Positions 1 to 6,899 of a stretch of DNA of 14,660 bases are shown here, one piece after another. The notes below the pieces were generated by a model. It had not been told where the DNA came from. It did no database searches and was given only the letters and a program-made list of their open reading frames with translations. Numbering within the stretch: the stretch's first letter is position 1; the number at the start of each line of letters is the position of its first letter. Both the position numbers and the translations under genes were made by a program. Source of the DNA: an uncultured Oscillospiraceae bacterium (lineage in GTDB: Bacteria; Bacillota; Clostridia; Oscillospirales; Oscillospiraceae); the NCBI GenBank assembly GCA_958438185.1, contig CAUBQU010000008.1, forward strand, positions 1 through 14,660, written 5' to 3'.

Positions 1-88
1 GCCCTGGGATGTGCTGAAAGCCATTGTGGCGAGCCTGCTTGCCAAGAAGCTGCTGCCGACCCTGCACAAGGCAGGGTTGCAATACTGA
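1..88 (+). CDS. C-terminal end of a membrane protein, possibly ECF transporter S component (BioY-like)
   Basis: The reading frame is open from base 2 to a TGA at 86-88 and gives 28 residues beginning PWDVLKAIVASLLAKKL and ending HKAGLQY. The pattern P-x-D-x2-K-x3-A-x2-LA-x-KL resembles the last helix and tail of BioY-type substrate-binding components of energy-coupling-factor vitamin transporters, where an aspartate follows a proline just before the final membrane helix. This identification rests on about 28 residues and is tentative; other S components or small membrane proteins are possible. The start lies outside the window. No clear terminator follows before the next promoter at 134. Confidence 0.45.
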   Translation, partial: PWDVLKAIVASLLAKKLLPTLHKAGLQY

Positions 89-133
89 TTCCAATTTACC
101 ACAAAATTGAAGATCTTGCAATATTTTTCTGGA

Positions 134-162
134 TTGCAAGTTTCCGCCCGGCGTGCTATGAT
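134..162 (+). promoter_or_regulatory. sigma-70/SigA-type promoter for the small membrane protein gene
   Basis: TTGCAA (134-139) and TATGAT (157-162) are separated by 17 bases, the optimal spacing. They lie about 50 bases upstream of the start at 216 and its GGGAGGTG ribosome binding site. Confidence 0.6.
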
Positions 163-215
163 AACAATTGAAGTGACAAATCGTGCGGCAGCATGGCCGC
201 TGGGAGGTGCTTGTT

Positions 216-449
216 ATGAATGTTCGCGCATATTTCCCGCTCAACCGCAGGATCTGCCCGGGCGATACCGGGGCGCTGATCGTGACGATCGTGCTGTATC
301 TGGTCATCTGCGGGGTGGCCGGGGTGCTGCGCTGGGTCATCGGTTGGCTGCCGGTCGTTGGCTGGGTCGTTCGGATCCTCTGCTGGCTCATTGGCGTCTA
401 CTGCCTGGCCGGGATTGTGCTGGCGATCGTAGATTGTGTCCGGCAATAA
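216..449 (+). CDS. small hydrophobic membrane protein, function unknown
   Basis: A 77-residue protein, not recognised. I chose the ATG at 216, not an in-frame ATG at 183, because GGGAGGTG sits at the right distance before it (about 201-208). The product has a short polar N-terminus (MNVRAYFPLNRRICPGDTG) followed by about 55 mostly hydrophobic residues that can form two membrane helices. A tryptophan-, glycine- and valine-rich turn (GWLPVVGWVV) separates them. There is no signal peptidase site and no enzyme motif. It has its own promoter at 134-162 and appears monocistronic. An integral membrane peptide is likely; I see nothing that assigns a role. Confidence 0.6.
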   Translation: MNVRAYFPLNRRICPGDTGALIVTIVLYLVICGVAGVLRWVIGWLPVVGWVVRILCWLIGVYCLAGIVLAIVDCVRQ

Positions 450-482
450 AGCGTCTGGCAATCTAGTCTCTGGGTGCCTGGC

Positions 483-529
483 AAAAACGGGGAGGCCTGC
501 GGCAAGCTTACACGGCTGCCGCGGGCCTT
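483..529 (-). terminator. probable terminator for the htrA end of the minus-strand operon
   Basis: An imperfect GC-rich inverted repeat (AGGCCTGCGGCAAGC at 494-507 region against GCTGCCGCGGGCCTT at 515-529) lies between the convergent small membrane protein gene and htrA. On the minus strand it is followed, after six bases, by a run of five U (complement of 483-487). It could also slow plus-strand transcription, but the plus side has only short T runs. Stem imperfections keep confidence moderate. Confidence 0.5.
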
Positions 530-566
530 CTGCGCTTTGCGGCGGCGCGGCAGACGGGCAGGGGGC

Positions 567-1901
567 TTACTGGGTCTTGCCCGCGGCGTCCATTAAAACG
601 ACATCCAGCTCATAGGCAACGCCGCTGCGGTAAATGCGCAGCTGGGCGGTATCACCCGCCTGGCACTGGTTTTTGACTGCGTTGAGATCGTCCATCGAGG
701 TGATGCTCGTGCCGTTGATGGCGGTGATAATATCGCCGGGCCGTAGGCCGCGGGCATAGGCGTTAGAGGTTTTGTCGATGCTGCGGATATAGACGCCGGC
801 GGGCAGCCGGTAATACGCCCGCGCCGTCACCGGGACGGTCTCGCCGGTGATGCCGATGGCGGGCCGCCCGGCGACATAGCCGCTGGAGAGCAGCTCATCG
901 ACGATGCTCTTGGCCGTCGAGATGGGGATCGCAAAGCCCAGCCCCTCGACTGTCGTGGAGGAATAAGCGGCGGAGAGCTTCATGGTATTGATGCCGATGA
1001 CCTGCCCCTGCATATTGATGAGCGGGCCGCCGGAGTTGCCGGAATTCAGCGCGGCGTTCGTCTGCAGCAGGGTCATGGTGCGGCCGTCAAAGGCCAGGTC
1101 CCGGTTGATAGCGGAGATGATGCCGTCGGTCATCGTGCCCCGGAGCTGGGCGCCCAAAGGGTCGCCGATGGCGACAACAGCGTCGCCGACCTGCAGCGCG
1201 TCAGAATCACCAAATTCCGCCGGGGTTAAGCCGTCGGCGTCGATTTTCAGGACGGCCAGGTCGCTGGTCTCGTCGCTGCCGATGACGGCGGCCTGGTAGC
1301 TGTCATCGTCCTGCAGCAGGACCTGCGGCGTGTCGCCGCCTTCGATGACGTGGCAGTTTGTAATAATATACCCATCGGCGGTCATGATGATGCCTGTGCC
1401 GGTGACCTCACCGCTGGAGGTCTGGCTGGTGATGGAGACGACGCTGGGGATGACCTTGGCATAGATCTGCTGCAGGGTTAGCGCCTGGGCGTCGTCCGCG
1501 CCGCTGATCTGCAGGCTGACGCCGCTGTCCGCGCCAGTGGCAGCCGGGGCCGGGACGGCCAGGGCGCTCTGGGTCTCATCCGGACTGTCGTCCGCGGCGG
1601 AGCCGGTCGATTTTTTCTCTCCGTTGCCGATCTGCAGGACGATCTGACCGTCATCACGTTTAATCTGCACCCGGAGGTTCATCAAAAGCGAGAGCACCGC
1701 GCACAGCAGGATCATCAGCAGCGCCAGCAGGACAAAAAGCCCCTGCCGCTGATGCGCCGCGGGCTTGACCGTGCCGGTGCAGTAATAGCCGAAGACCGAG
1801 TCCTGGGCGCTGCGCTCGGAAGGGTCCTCTGCTGAAGGCGCATCGGAAGGCGCGTCCGGCTGCGGTGGAGCCGCATTGTGTTTCAATTCATCCCAACTCA
1901 T
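567..1901 (-). CDS. htrA: membrane-anchored HtrA/DegP-family serine protease (S1C) with PDZ domain
   Basis: A 444-residue trypsin-like envelope protease that would degrade or refold misfolded proteins outside the membrane. Residues 1-50 are polar and Pro/Asp/Ser-rich, residues 54-77 form one membrane anchor, and a low-complexity linker runs to about 140. The protease domain follows with the triad visible: His184 in TNCHVIEGG, Asp214 in SDLAVLKI and Ser290 in GNSGGPL. The segment before the serine reads QTNAALNSGNSGG where the family usually has QTDAAINPGNSGG. One PDZ domain occupies about 345-440 (RPGDIITAINGTSI). Length and order match Gram-positive HtrA. The start at 1901 has GAGG nine bases upstream. 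It lies 34 bases after the histidine kinase gene and is probably co-transcribed with it. Confidence 0.93.
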   Translation of the reverse strand: MSWDELKHNAAPPQPDAPSDAPSAEDPSERSAQDSVFGYYCTGTVKPAAHQRQGLFVLLALLMILLCAVLSLLMNLRVQIKRDDGQIVLQIGNGEKKSTGSAADDSPDETQSALAVPAPAATGADSGVSLQISGADDAQALTLQQIYAKVIPSVVSITSQTSSGEVTGTGIIMTADGYIITNCHVIEGGDTPQVLLQDDDSYQAAVIGSDETSDLAVLKIDADGLTPAEFGDSDALQVGDAVVAIGDPLGAQLRGTMTDGIISAINRDLAFDGRTMTLLQTNAALNSGNSGGPLINMQGQVIGINTMKLSAAYSSTTVEGLGFAIPISTAKSIVDELLSSGYVAGRPAIGITGETVPVTARAYYRLPAGVYIRSIDKTSNAYARGLRPGDIITAINGTSITSMDDLNAVKNQCQAGDTAQLRIYRSGVAYELDVVLMDAAGKTQ

Positions 1902-1935
1902 ACAAAAATGCCTCGCTTTTGCTGCTGCCCAGCGG

Positions 1936-3369
1936 TCAGTTGACGACCACCGGCAGGGAGAAGGTGAAGACGGTCAGCCCATCGCGGCTGGTCACACTGA
2001 TGTCCTCCCCGTGGGAGCAGATAATGGTTTTTACGATATAAAGCCCGAGCCCGACACCGTCACGGTCGACACTGCGGCTTTTGTCTGTTTTATGGAAGCG
2101 GTCGAAGATCCGCGACAGCTCGTTTTCCGGAATGGTCAGGCCGGTGTTGGAGACGCTGACAAAGATTTTCTTATCCTCCGGCTGGATCTTGAGCCCCAGG
2201 GTGCCGCCCTGCTGGCAGAATTTGACGGCATTGTCCACCAGGTTGTAGATGACCTGGGTGATGGAATCGGCGTCGGCCAAGGTGTAAGTCGCCTCGTCCG
2301 GCATATCCACCTGCACGTCCAGCTGCTTCTGGGTGATCTTCTGCTCAAAGGAGACCAGCACCTGCCCCGCGGCCTCGCAGAGGTCGAAGATAGTCTTTTT
2401 CTCCTCCGGGATCGTCTGATCCTGCAGGCGGGAGATATCCAGCATCCCCCGGACCATCCGGGAAAGGCGGCGGACTTCGTCGGAGACGATCTGCATGTAA
2501 TGGCGGTGCTGCTCCGGCGGGATCGTGCCGTCCAGCATACCGTCCATAAACCCGGCGATGGTCGTCATCGGCGTTTTGAGCTCGTGGCTGACATTGGCGA
2601 CGAATTCTTTGCGCTGCTGCTCGGATTTTTCCAGGGAGTCGGCCATGTTGTTAAAGGCGACGGCCAGCTCCTCGATCTCCGCTGGGTTATTTTCATCCAG
2701 CTCGACCCGGGCGTCCAGATCGCCGTGCCCGAAGCGCCGGGCAGCGCCAGCCAGGTCCTTCAGTGGCTGACTCGTCCGCCGCATCAGCGCGGAGCAGGCG
2801 ATGACAGCCAGCAGCAGGACGACAGCGCCGGTCATCAGGAAAATATCCGTCATCTGGCGGATCACGCCGACGACCTGGGTCTGCCCGGTCGAGGCGATGA
2901 CAATGCCGCTGGCCACGCCGTCAGACTGGCTGATAATGGGGATGGAGACGACAGAGCGGCTGTCGTCATACAGCCCCTGGAGGATCCCAGCGTCCGCCGT
3001 TTTGCCCTCTTGGATCACCTGCTCGACAAAGGCCTGGGGCACCTGTAGCCCCAGGTGCTCGCAGCGAAATTCACTGCAGGAACAGAGAATAACCACGCCG
3101 GTCTCGTCGCAGATGACGGTGTCCGTCCCCGCGGCTTCGGCGGCGAAGGAGAGGTTGATGTGAAACTCCCAGTTGTTTTCCAGGTCCCCGATGGATTCAT
3201 ACGCCGAGGCAAGCTCTGCCACGGCTTCCGCGCTTTGGTAGAGGGATTTTTGGCTCTCTGACTGCACGTATTTTTGAATAAAGACCCGGAAGCTGGCGCC
3301 TAAGATCAAAATGCTGCACAGGATGCAGGCGGCGGTCAGCAAAAATTGGCGGCCAAACATGGTTTTCAT
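1936..3369 (-). CDS. HAMP-domain sensor histidine kinase
   Basis: A 477-residue orthodox sensor kinase. TM1 is about 8-30, an extracytoplasmic sensor region about 31-170, TM2 about 172-196, HAMP about 195-248, HisKA with phospho-accepting His262 (VSHELKTP), and HATPase_c to the C-terminus (N box YNLVDNAVKF about 375-384; G-rich box DGVGLGL about 437-443). The usual DxGxG box appears as SNTGLTI, with Asn in place of Asp. The sensor region carries four clustered cysteines (C87, C96, C98, C103). The start ATG overlaps the response regulator stop in an ATGA arrangement, indicating translational coupling. With htrA next in line, the system resembles CssRS-type secretion-stress control in layout, but the signal is unknown. 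Confidence 0.93.
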   Translation of the reverse strand: MKTMFGRQFLLTAACILCSILILGASFRVFIQKYVQSESQKSLYQSAEAVAELASAYESIGDLENNWEFHINLSFAAEAAGTDTVICDETGVVILCSCSEFRCEHLGLQVPQAFVEQVIQEGKTADAGILQGLYDDSRSVVSIPIISQSDGVASGIVIASTGQTQVVGVIRQMTDIFLMTGAVVLLLAVIACSALMRRTSQPLKDLAGAARRFGHGDLDARVELDENNPAEIEELAVAFNNMADSLEKSEQQRKEFVANVSHELKTPMTTIAGFMDGMLDGTIPPEQHRHYMQIVSDEVRRLSRMVRGMLDISRLQDQTIPEEKKTIFDLCEAAGQVLVSFEQKITQKQLDVQVDMPDEATYTLADADSITQVIYNLVDNAVKFCQQGGTLGLKIQPEDKKIFVSVSNTGLTIPENELSRIFDRFHKTDKSRSVDRDGVGLGLYIVKTIICSHGEDISVTSRDGLTVFTFSLPVVVN

Positions 3370-4055
3370 TTCTGCACGACCTCAAACTTATAGCCGACGC
3401 CCCAGACCGTCTTCAGGCACCATTGGTCCGAGACGCCCTCCAGCTTCTCCCGCAGACGCTTGATATGTACGTCCACGGTGCGGGAGTCGCCGAAGTAGTC
3501 AAAGCCCCAGACCTCATCGAGCAGCTGATTGCGGGTGTAGACCCGGTTCGGCGCGGAGGCCAGATGGTACAAAAGCTCCATCTCCTTGGGGGGCGTGTCG
3601 ATCTTCTTGCCGTCGACTGTCAGCTCAAAGGCGTCCATGTCGATGATAAGCTTGTCAAAGGTCAGTCGGTGGGATTTTTGCTCCACCTCGACGCCGCTGC
3701 GGCGCAGCACAGCTTCGATCCGGGCCAGGACCTCCTTGGCTTCAAACGGCTTGGTGATATAGTCGTCCGCGCCCATTTTCAGGCCGGAGACCTTGTCCGC
3801 CGTCTCGCCCTTGGCGGTGAGCATAATGACCGGGCAGTCGGACTCGGCGCGGATGCTGCGCAGCACGCCCCAGCCGTCCAGCACCGGAAGCATCAGGTCC
3901 AGCAGGACCAGGTCTGGCTTGACCTGCCGGAACAGCTCCACGCCTTTGCCGCCGTCGGGCGCCATGTGGACGGTGTAGCCGTCCTTTTCCAAATAAAGCC
4001 GCAGCAGATCGGCAATATTAAAATCGTCCTCGACGATGAGAATCGTTTTTGCCAT
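3366..4055 (-). CDS. OmpR/PhoB-family response regulator
   Basis: A 229-residue transcription factor with receiver and winged-helix domains. The receiver has the acidic pair E9/D10 (IVEDD), phosphorylation site Asp53 (LVLLDLMLP) and the conserved lysine in ITKPFEAKE. The C-terminal part from about 130 is a Trans_reg_C wing (NQLLDEVWGFDYFGDSRTVDVHIKRLREKL). Two start codons are possible. The ATG at 4055 (MAKTILIV) has AAGGG at nine bases upstream (4065-4069), whereas the ATG at 4064 abuts that site directly, so 4055 is preferred. It is first gene of the operon and partner of the overlapping kinase. The targets probably include this operon and other envelope genes, by inference only. Confidence 0.94.
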   Translation of the reverse strand: MAKTILIVEDDFNIADLLRLYLEKDGYTVHMAPDGGKGVELFRQVKPDLVLLDLMLPVLDGWGVLRSIRAESDCPVIMLTAKGETADKVSGLKMGADDYITKPFEAKEVLARIEAVLRRSGVEVEQKSHRLTFDKLIIDMDAFELTVDGKKIDTPPKEMELLYHLASAPNRVYTRNQLLDEVWGFDYFGDSRTVDVHIKRLREKLEGVSDQWCLKTVWGVGYKFEVVQK

Positions 4056-4103
4056 GATTTCCATCCCTTTCCGTGGTATCTCTTTCTACGGTACAATACC
4101 TAT

Positions 4104-4137
4104 ATTATATACATGCCGGGGCTGTATGCGTGAACAA
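4104..4137 (-). promoter_or_regulatory. probable promoter of the response regulator-kinase-htrA operon
   Basis: On the minus strand a perfect TATAAT (complement of 4104-4109) lies about 50 bases upstream of the response regulator start, inside an AT-rich patch. The -35 element is weak: TTCACG (complement of 4129-4134) is 19 bases away, or 17 from the overlapping TATATA. A weak -35 would fit an activator-assisted promoter, but that is inference. Confidence 0.45.
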
Positions 4138-4191
4138 TTTGTAAAATTCAAAGTATTTTTCGCCCGGCGCGGAATAATTGCAAAGAAAATC

Positions 4192-4220
4192 TTGCAGTTT
4201 TCCGGCAAATATGCTATATT
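4192..4220 (+). promoter_or_regulatory. sigma-70/SigA-type promoter of typA
   Basis: TTGCAG (4192-4197) and TATATT (4215-4220) are separated by 17 bases and lie 41 bases upstream of the typA start. A strong GAAGGGAG ribosome binding site is at about 4245-4252. This promoter diverges from the response regulator operon promoter. Confidence 0.65.
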
Positions 4221-4260
4221 TCTAATTTGATAGACTGGCTGAAAGAAGGGAGCGCACCAT

Positions 4261-6093
4261 ATGGCGCAGCAAGATAAAATCAGAAACATCGCGATCATCG
4301 CCCACGTTGACCACGGCAAGACGACCCTGGTCGATGAGATGCTCAAGCAGGGCGGTATTTACCGCGAAAACCAGGCCGTGGTCGATCGGGTCATGGACTC
4401 CGGCGATCTGGAGCGGGAGCGCGGCATCACGATCCTGGCGAAGAATACCTCCGTCCGCTATAAGGACTATAAGATCAATATCGTCGATACCCCGGGCCAC
4501 GCGGACTTTGGCGGCGAGGTTGAGCGAATTTTAAAGATGGTCAACGGCGTTTTGCTGCTGGTAGACGCCGCCGAGGGCCCCATGCCGCAGACCCGGTTCG
4601 TGCTGCAGAAGGCGCTGGAGCTGGGGCACAAGGTCATCGTCGTCGTCAATAAGATCGACCGGCTGGATGCCCGCGTTGAAGAGGTCATGGACGAGGTCCT
4701 GGAGCTGCTGCTGGATCTGGACGCCACGGAGGAGCAATTCGACTCCCCGACGCTGTTCTGTTCCGCCCGCCAGGGCATCGCGTCTTACGGCCCGACGGAC
4801 ATTGGCATCGACCTGACGCCGCTGTTTGAGACGATCGTCAATTATATCCCGGCGCCCACCGGCGACTGCGATGCGCCGCTGCAGATGCTGGTCTCGTCCA
4901 TTGACTATAACGAATATGTCGGCCGGATCGGCATCGGCCGCATTGAGCGGGGCACGATCCGCCAAAATCAGGAGATCACCATCTGCGACTATCACGATCC
5001 GGAAATGATGGAAAAGGGCAAGATCGTTGCGCTGTATACGTTTGAGGGCCTGAACCGTACGCCGGTGCAGGAAGCCTCCGCCGGGGAGATCGTCGCGTTT
5101 TCCGGCATTTCGGACCTGACCATCGGCCGCACGATCTGCGCCCCCGGGGAAGCGGAGCCGCTGCCGTTCGTCAAGATCTCCGATCCGACGATCGAGATGA
5201 CATTCTCCATCAACGACAGCCCGTTTGCCGGCCGGGAGGGCAAGTATGTTACCTCCCGTAATCTGCGCGACCGGCTGGATCGGGAGCTTTTGAAGGACGT
5301 CTCCCTGCATGTGACAGAGCAGGGGACGGATGCGTTCAATGTCGCAGGTCGCGGCGAGATGCATCTTTCCATCCTGATCGAGACGATGCGCCGGGAAGGC
5401 TACGAATTCCAGGTTTCGACGCCCCGTGTGCTGACGAAGGTCATCGACGGCGTGCGCTGCGAGCCGGTCGAGCGGATGGTCGCGGACGTTCCGGAGGCAT
5501 CCATGGGCGCGGTCATCGAAAAGATCGGCCAGCGCAAGGGTGACCTTGTCTCCATGACGCCGGTGGGCAGCCGCTACCGGCTGGAATTCCTGGTCCCCTC
5601 CCGGGGCCTGTTCGGCTATCGCAATGAATTTTTGACGGATACCCGGGGCGAGGGCATTATGTCCTCCGTGCTGGATTCCTATTGCCCCATGAAGGGCGAG
5701 ATCGCCCGCCGGAGCACCGGCTCTCTCATCGCTTTTGAGACGGGCGAGGCGACGGCCTACGGCATCGGCGGCGTGCAGGATCGCGGCGCGATGTTTATCT
5801 CCCCCGGTACCCCGGTCTACGCCGGGATGATCGTCGGCTCCTGCAACCGCAACGAGGATATGGCTGTCAATGTCTGCAAGAAAAAGCAGCTGACGAATAT
5901 GCGGGCAGCGGGCAGCGATGAGGCCGTGCGGCTGGTGCCGCCGCGGGTGCTCTCTCTGGAGCAGTGCCTGGAATATCTGGCAGACGATGAGCTGCTGGAG
6001 GTCACGCCGCAGAATCTGCGGATGCGCAAGCAGATCCTGGACCACTCCGTCCGGATGCGCCAGGTCATGAAAAATCGCCAGAGCGGGAAATAA
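4261..6093 (+). CDS. typA: translational GTPase TypA/BipA
   Basis: A 610-residue ribosome-binding GTPase of the EF-G-like family, implicated in 50S assembly at low temperature and in stress adaptation. All GTPase motifs are visible: G1 AHVDHGKT (14-21), G2 RGIT (54-57), G3 DTPGH (76-80), G4 NKID (130-133), with the G5 SAR motif near 167. Domain II, the EF-G III/V-like domains ([28 protein letters not shown]) and the TypA-specific C-terminal domain ([24 protein letters not shown], in part) follow in the usual order. The length matches the family. The start has a strong binding site eight bases upstream. It is monocistronic, with its own promoter and terminator. Confidence 0.97.
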   Translation: MAQQDKIRNIAIIAHVDHGKTTLVDEMLKQGGIYRENQAVVDRVMDSGDLERERGITILAKNTSVRYKDYKINIVDTPGHADFGGEVERILKMVNGVLLLVDAAEGPMPQTRFVLQKALELGHKVIVVVNKIDRLDARVEEVMDEVLELLLDLDATEEQFDSPTLFCSARQGIASYGPTDIGIDLTPLFETIVNYIPAPTGDCDAPLQMLVSSIDYNEYVGRIGIGRIERGTIRQNQEITICDYHDPEMMEKGKIVALYTFEGLNRTPVQEASAGEIVAFSGISDLTIGRTICAPGEAEPLPFVKISDPTIEMTFSINDSPFAGREGKYVTSRNLRDRLDRELLKDVSLHVTEQGTDAFNVAGRGEMHLSILIETMRREGYEFQVSTPRVLTKVIDGVRCEPVERMVADVPEASMGAVIEKIGQRKGDLVSMTPVGSRYRLEFLVPSRGLFGYRNEFLTDTRGEGIMSSVLDSYCPMKGEIARRSTGSLIAFETGEATAYGIGGVQDRGAMFISPGTPVYAGMIVGSCNRNEDMAVNVCKKKQLTNMRAAGSDEAVRLVPPRVLSLEQCLEYLADDELLEVTPQNLRMRKQILDHSVRMRQVMKNRQSGK

Positions 6094-6104
6094 ATAAAAG
6101 CGAA

Positions 6105-6147
6105 GGGCTTGCTGCGTCAAAATTGCAGCAAGCCCATCCTGCTTTTT
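6105..6147. terminator. bidirectional intrinsic terminator between typA and the fucU-family gene
   Basis: A perfect 11-bp stem (GGGCTTGCTGC 6105-6115; GCAGCAAGCCC 6125-6135) with a 9-base loop lies 11 bases after typA. It is followed on the plus strand by GCTTTTT at 6141-6147. On the minus strand the stem is followed by a T-rich CTTTTATTT tract, so it can also end the convergent fucU-family transcript. Confidence 0.85.
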
Positions 6148-6193
6148 GAAGCGCCGCAAAAGCACGCCCGGATGCGTGGGATGGCCCCATATT

Positions 6194-6646
6194 TTACAGC
6201 ATCTCAGGGGTGATGTCGCCCTTTTGCAGCAGAATGCTGGCGTAGGGGGCAAGCTCCCCGGTGGCGACGACGGCATAGGCCCGGGTGGCCATGGTATAGA
6301 ATTTATAGCGGTCGGTCCAGTCGATGGCGGCGTCGCCCCGGGCGTCGTATTTGGCGACGACGGCCTTGTAATCCTCCCAGAGGGGGATGGGCAGATCGCT
6401 GTCGGCGCTTGTCCGTTCGACCAGCTGCACTGGGTTCGGGACGTTTTCATCCAGCGGCAGCAGCTTGAGGATCCCCTCCAGCAGCGGCAGTGTTCCGACG
6501 CCGTCGGCCCGGAGGAGAATCGTCTCCTTGGCGCAGGCAGCTGCCGGGAAATTTGCCCCGGCCAGGACCAATGTATCTCCGCAGCCCATCTCACTGAGGA
6601 CCTGCAAGAGCGCGGGGCTGATGCAGGCCGCGATTCCTTTTAGCAT
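6194..6646 (-). CDS. RbsD/FucU-family protein (L-fucose mutarotase homologue) with altered active site
   Basis: A 150-residue protein that aligns from its first residue without gaps to the N-terminus of E. coli FucU: MLKGI..ISP.LL.VL.EMG.GD. The family pattern RADG (46-49), the FY pair (116-117) and the end AVVATGE..PY..ILL.KG are present. FucU interconverts alpha and beta anomers of L-fucose in a decameric ring. Two positions expected at the active site differ: the family His22 is Cys22 (MGCGD) and Asp30 is Gly30 (AGANFP). The start at 6646 was chosen over upstream ATGs because AAAGGAG precedes it at a good distance and family similarity begins there. It diverges from the microcompartment operon. 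Family membership is sure; mutarotase activity is doubtful. Confidence 0.85.
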   Translation of the reverse strand: MLKGIAACISPALLQVLSEMGCGDTLVLAGANFPAAACAKETILLRADGVGTLPLLEGILKLLPLDENVPNPVQLVERTSADSDLPIPLWEDYKAVVAKYDARGDAAIDWTDRYKFYTMATRAYAVVATGELAPYASILLQKGDITPEML

Positions 6647-6671
6647 AGCGTATCGCTCCTTTCTTTCGGCC

Positions 6672-6700
6672 ATCGTAACACGAATCGTGCCCCGCCGCAA
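6672..6700 (-). promoter_or_regulatory. promoter of the fucU-family gene
   Basis: On the minus strand TTGCGG (complement of 6695-6700), a 17-base spacer and TACGAT (complement of 6672-6677) occur with an extended -10 TG one base upstream. They lie about 26 bases before the start codon. The spacer contains a perfect 5-1-5 palindrome, CACGA-A-TCGTG (6679-6689), suitable as a repressor site. Confidence 0.5.
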
Positions 6701-6763
6701 GCAAAATTCACGCCGGGGCAAAAAAAGAAGCGCGAATCCCTAGGAAAAACCCGGGAGAAAGGA

Positions 6764-6792
6764 TTTACAAACGGGAAAAAATGTGCTAAGGT
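6764..6792 (+). promoter_or_regulatory. promoter of the microcompartment operon
   Basis: TTTACA (6764-6769), 17 bases, then TAAGGT (6787-6792) preceded by an extended -10 TG (TGCTAAGGT). Only the three most conserved bases of the -10 match, so the promoter may be weak or activator-dependent. Transcription would begin near 6799, leaving a leader of about 100 bases that carries the dyad at 6814-6839. It is the only clear promoter for the eight genes that follow. Confidence 0.5.
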
Positions 6793-6813
6793 TATATAAA
6801 TAAAAATGAATCG

Positions 6814-6839
6814 AATACCGGTGTGGCCGCACCTGTATT
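6814..6839. promoter_or_regulatory. 26-bp dyad, candidate operator of the microcompartment operon
   Basis: The half-sites AATACCGGTGTGG (plus, 6814-6826) and AATACAGGTGCGG (minus, complement of 6827-6839) agree at 11 of 13 positions with no spacer. It lies about 15 bases downstream of the predicted transcription start, a place where a bound repressor would block transcription. As RNA it could instead fold into a leader hairpin. The binding protein is not encoded in the window. Confidence 0.55.
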
Positions 6840-6899
6840 TTCTGCCTGTGCAGAATAAGCCCAGGCAGCGCCGAATCCCATGGAAAGTAGGTGGAATGA

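Noticed and set aside
1876-3048. A 390-codon plus-strand frame
   Set aside because: It is antisense to the histidine kinase gene and has no domain or start signal.
4531-6594. A 687-codon open frame on the minus strand
   Set aside because: It lies antisense to typA and part of the fucU-family gene, whose protein families are certain. The composition (Arg, Gln, His, Asp-rich with no recognisable motif) is typical of a GC-rich shadow frame.
6647-6721. Longer start for the fucU-family gene at 6721
   Set aside because: Family similarity begins exactly at the ATG at 6646, which has AAAGGAG upstream; the longer form would overlap the predicted promoter.
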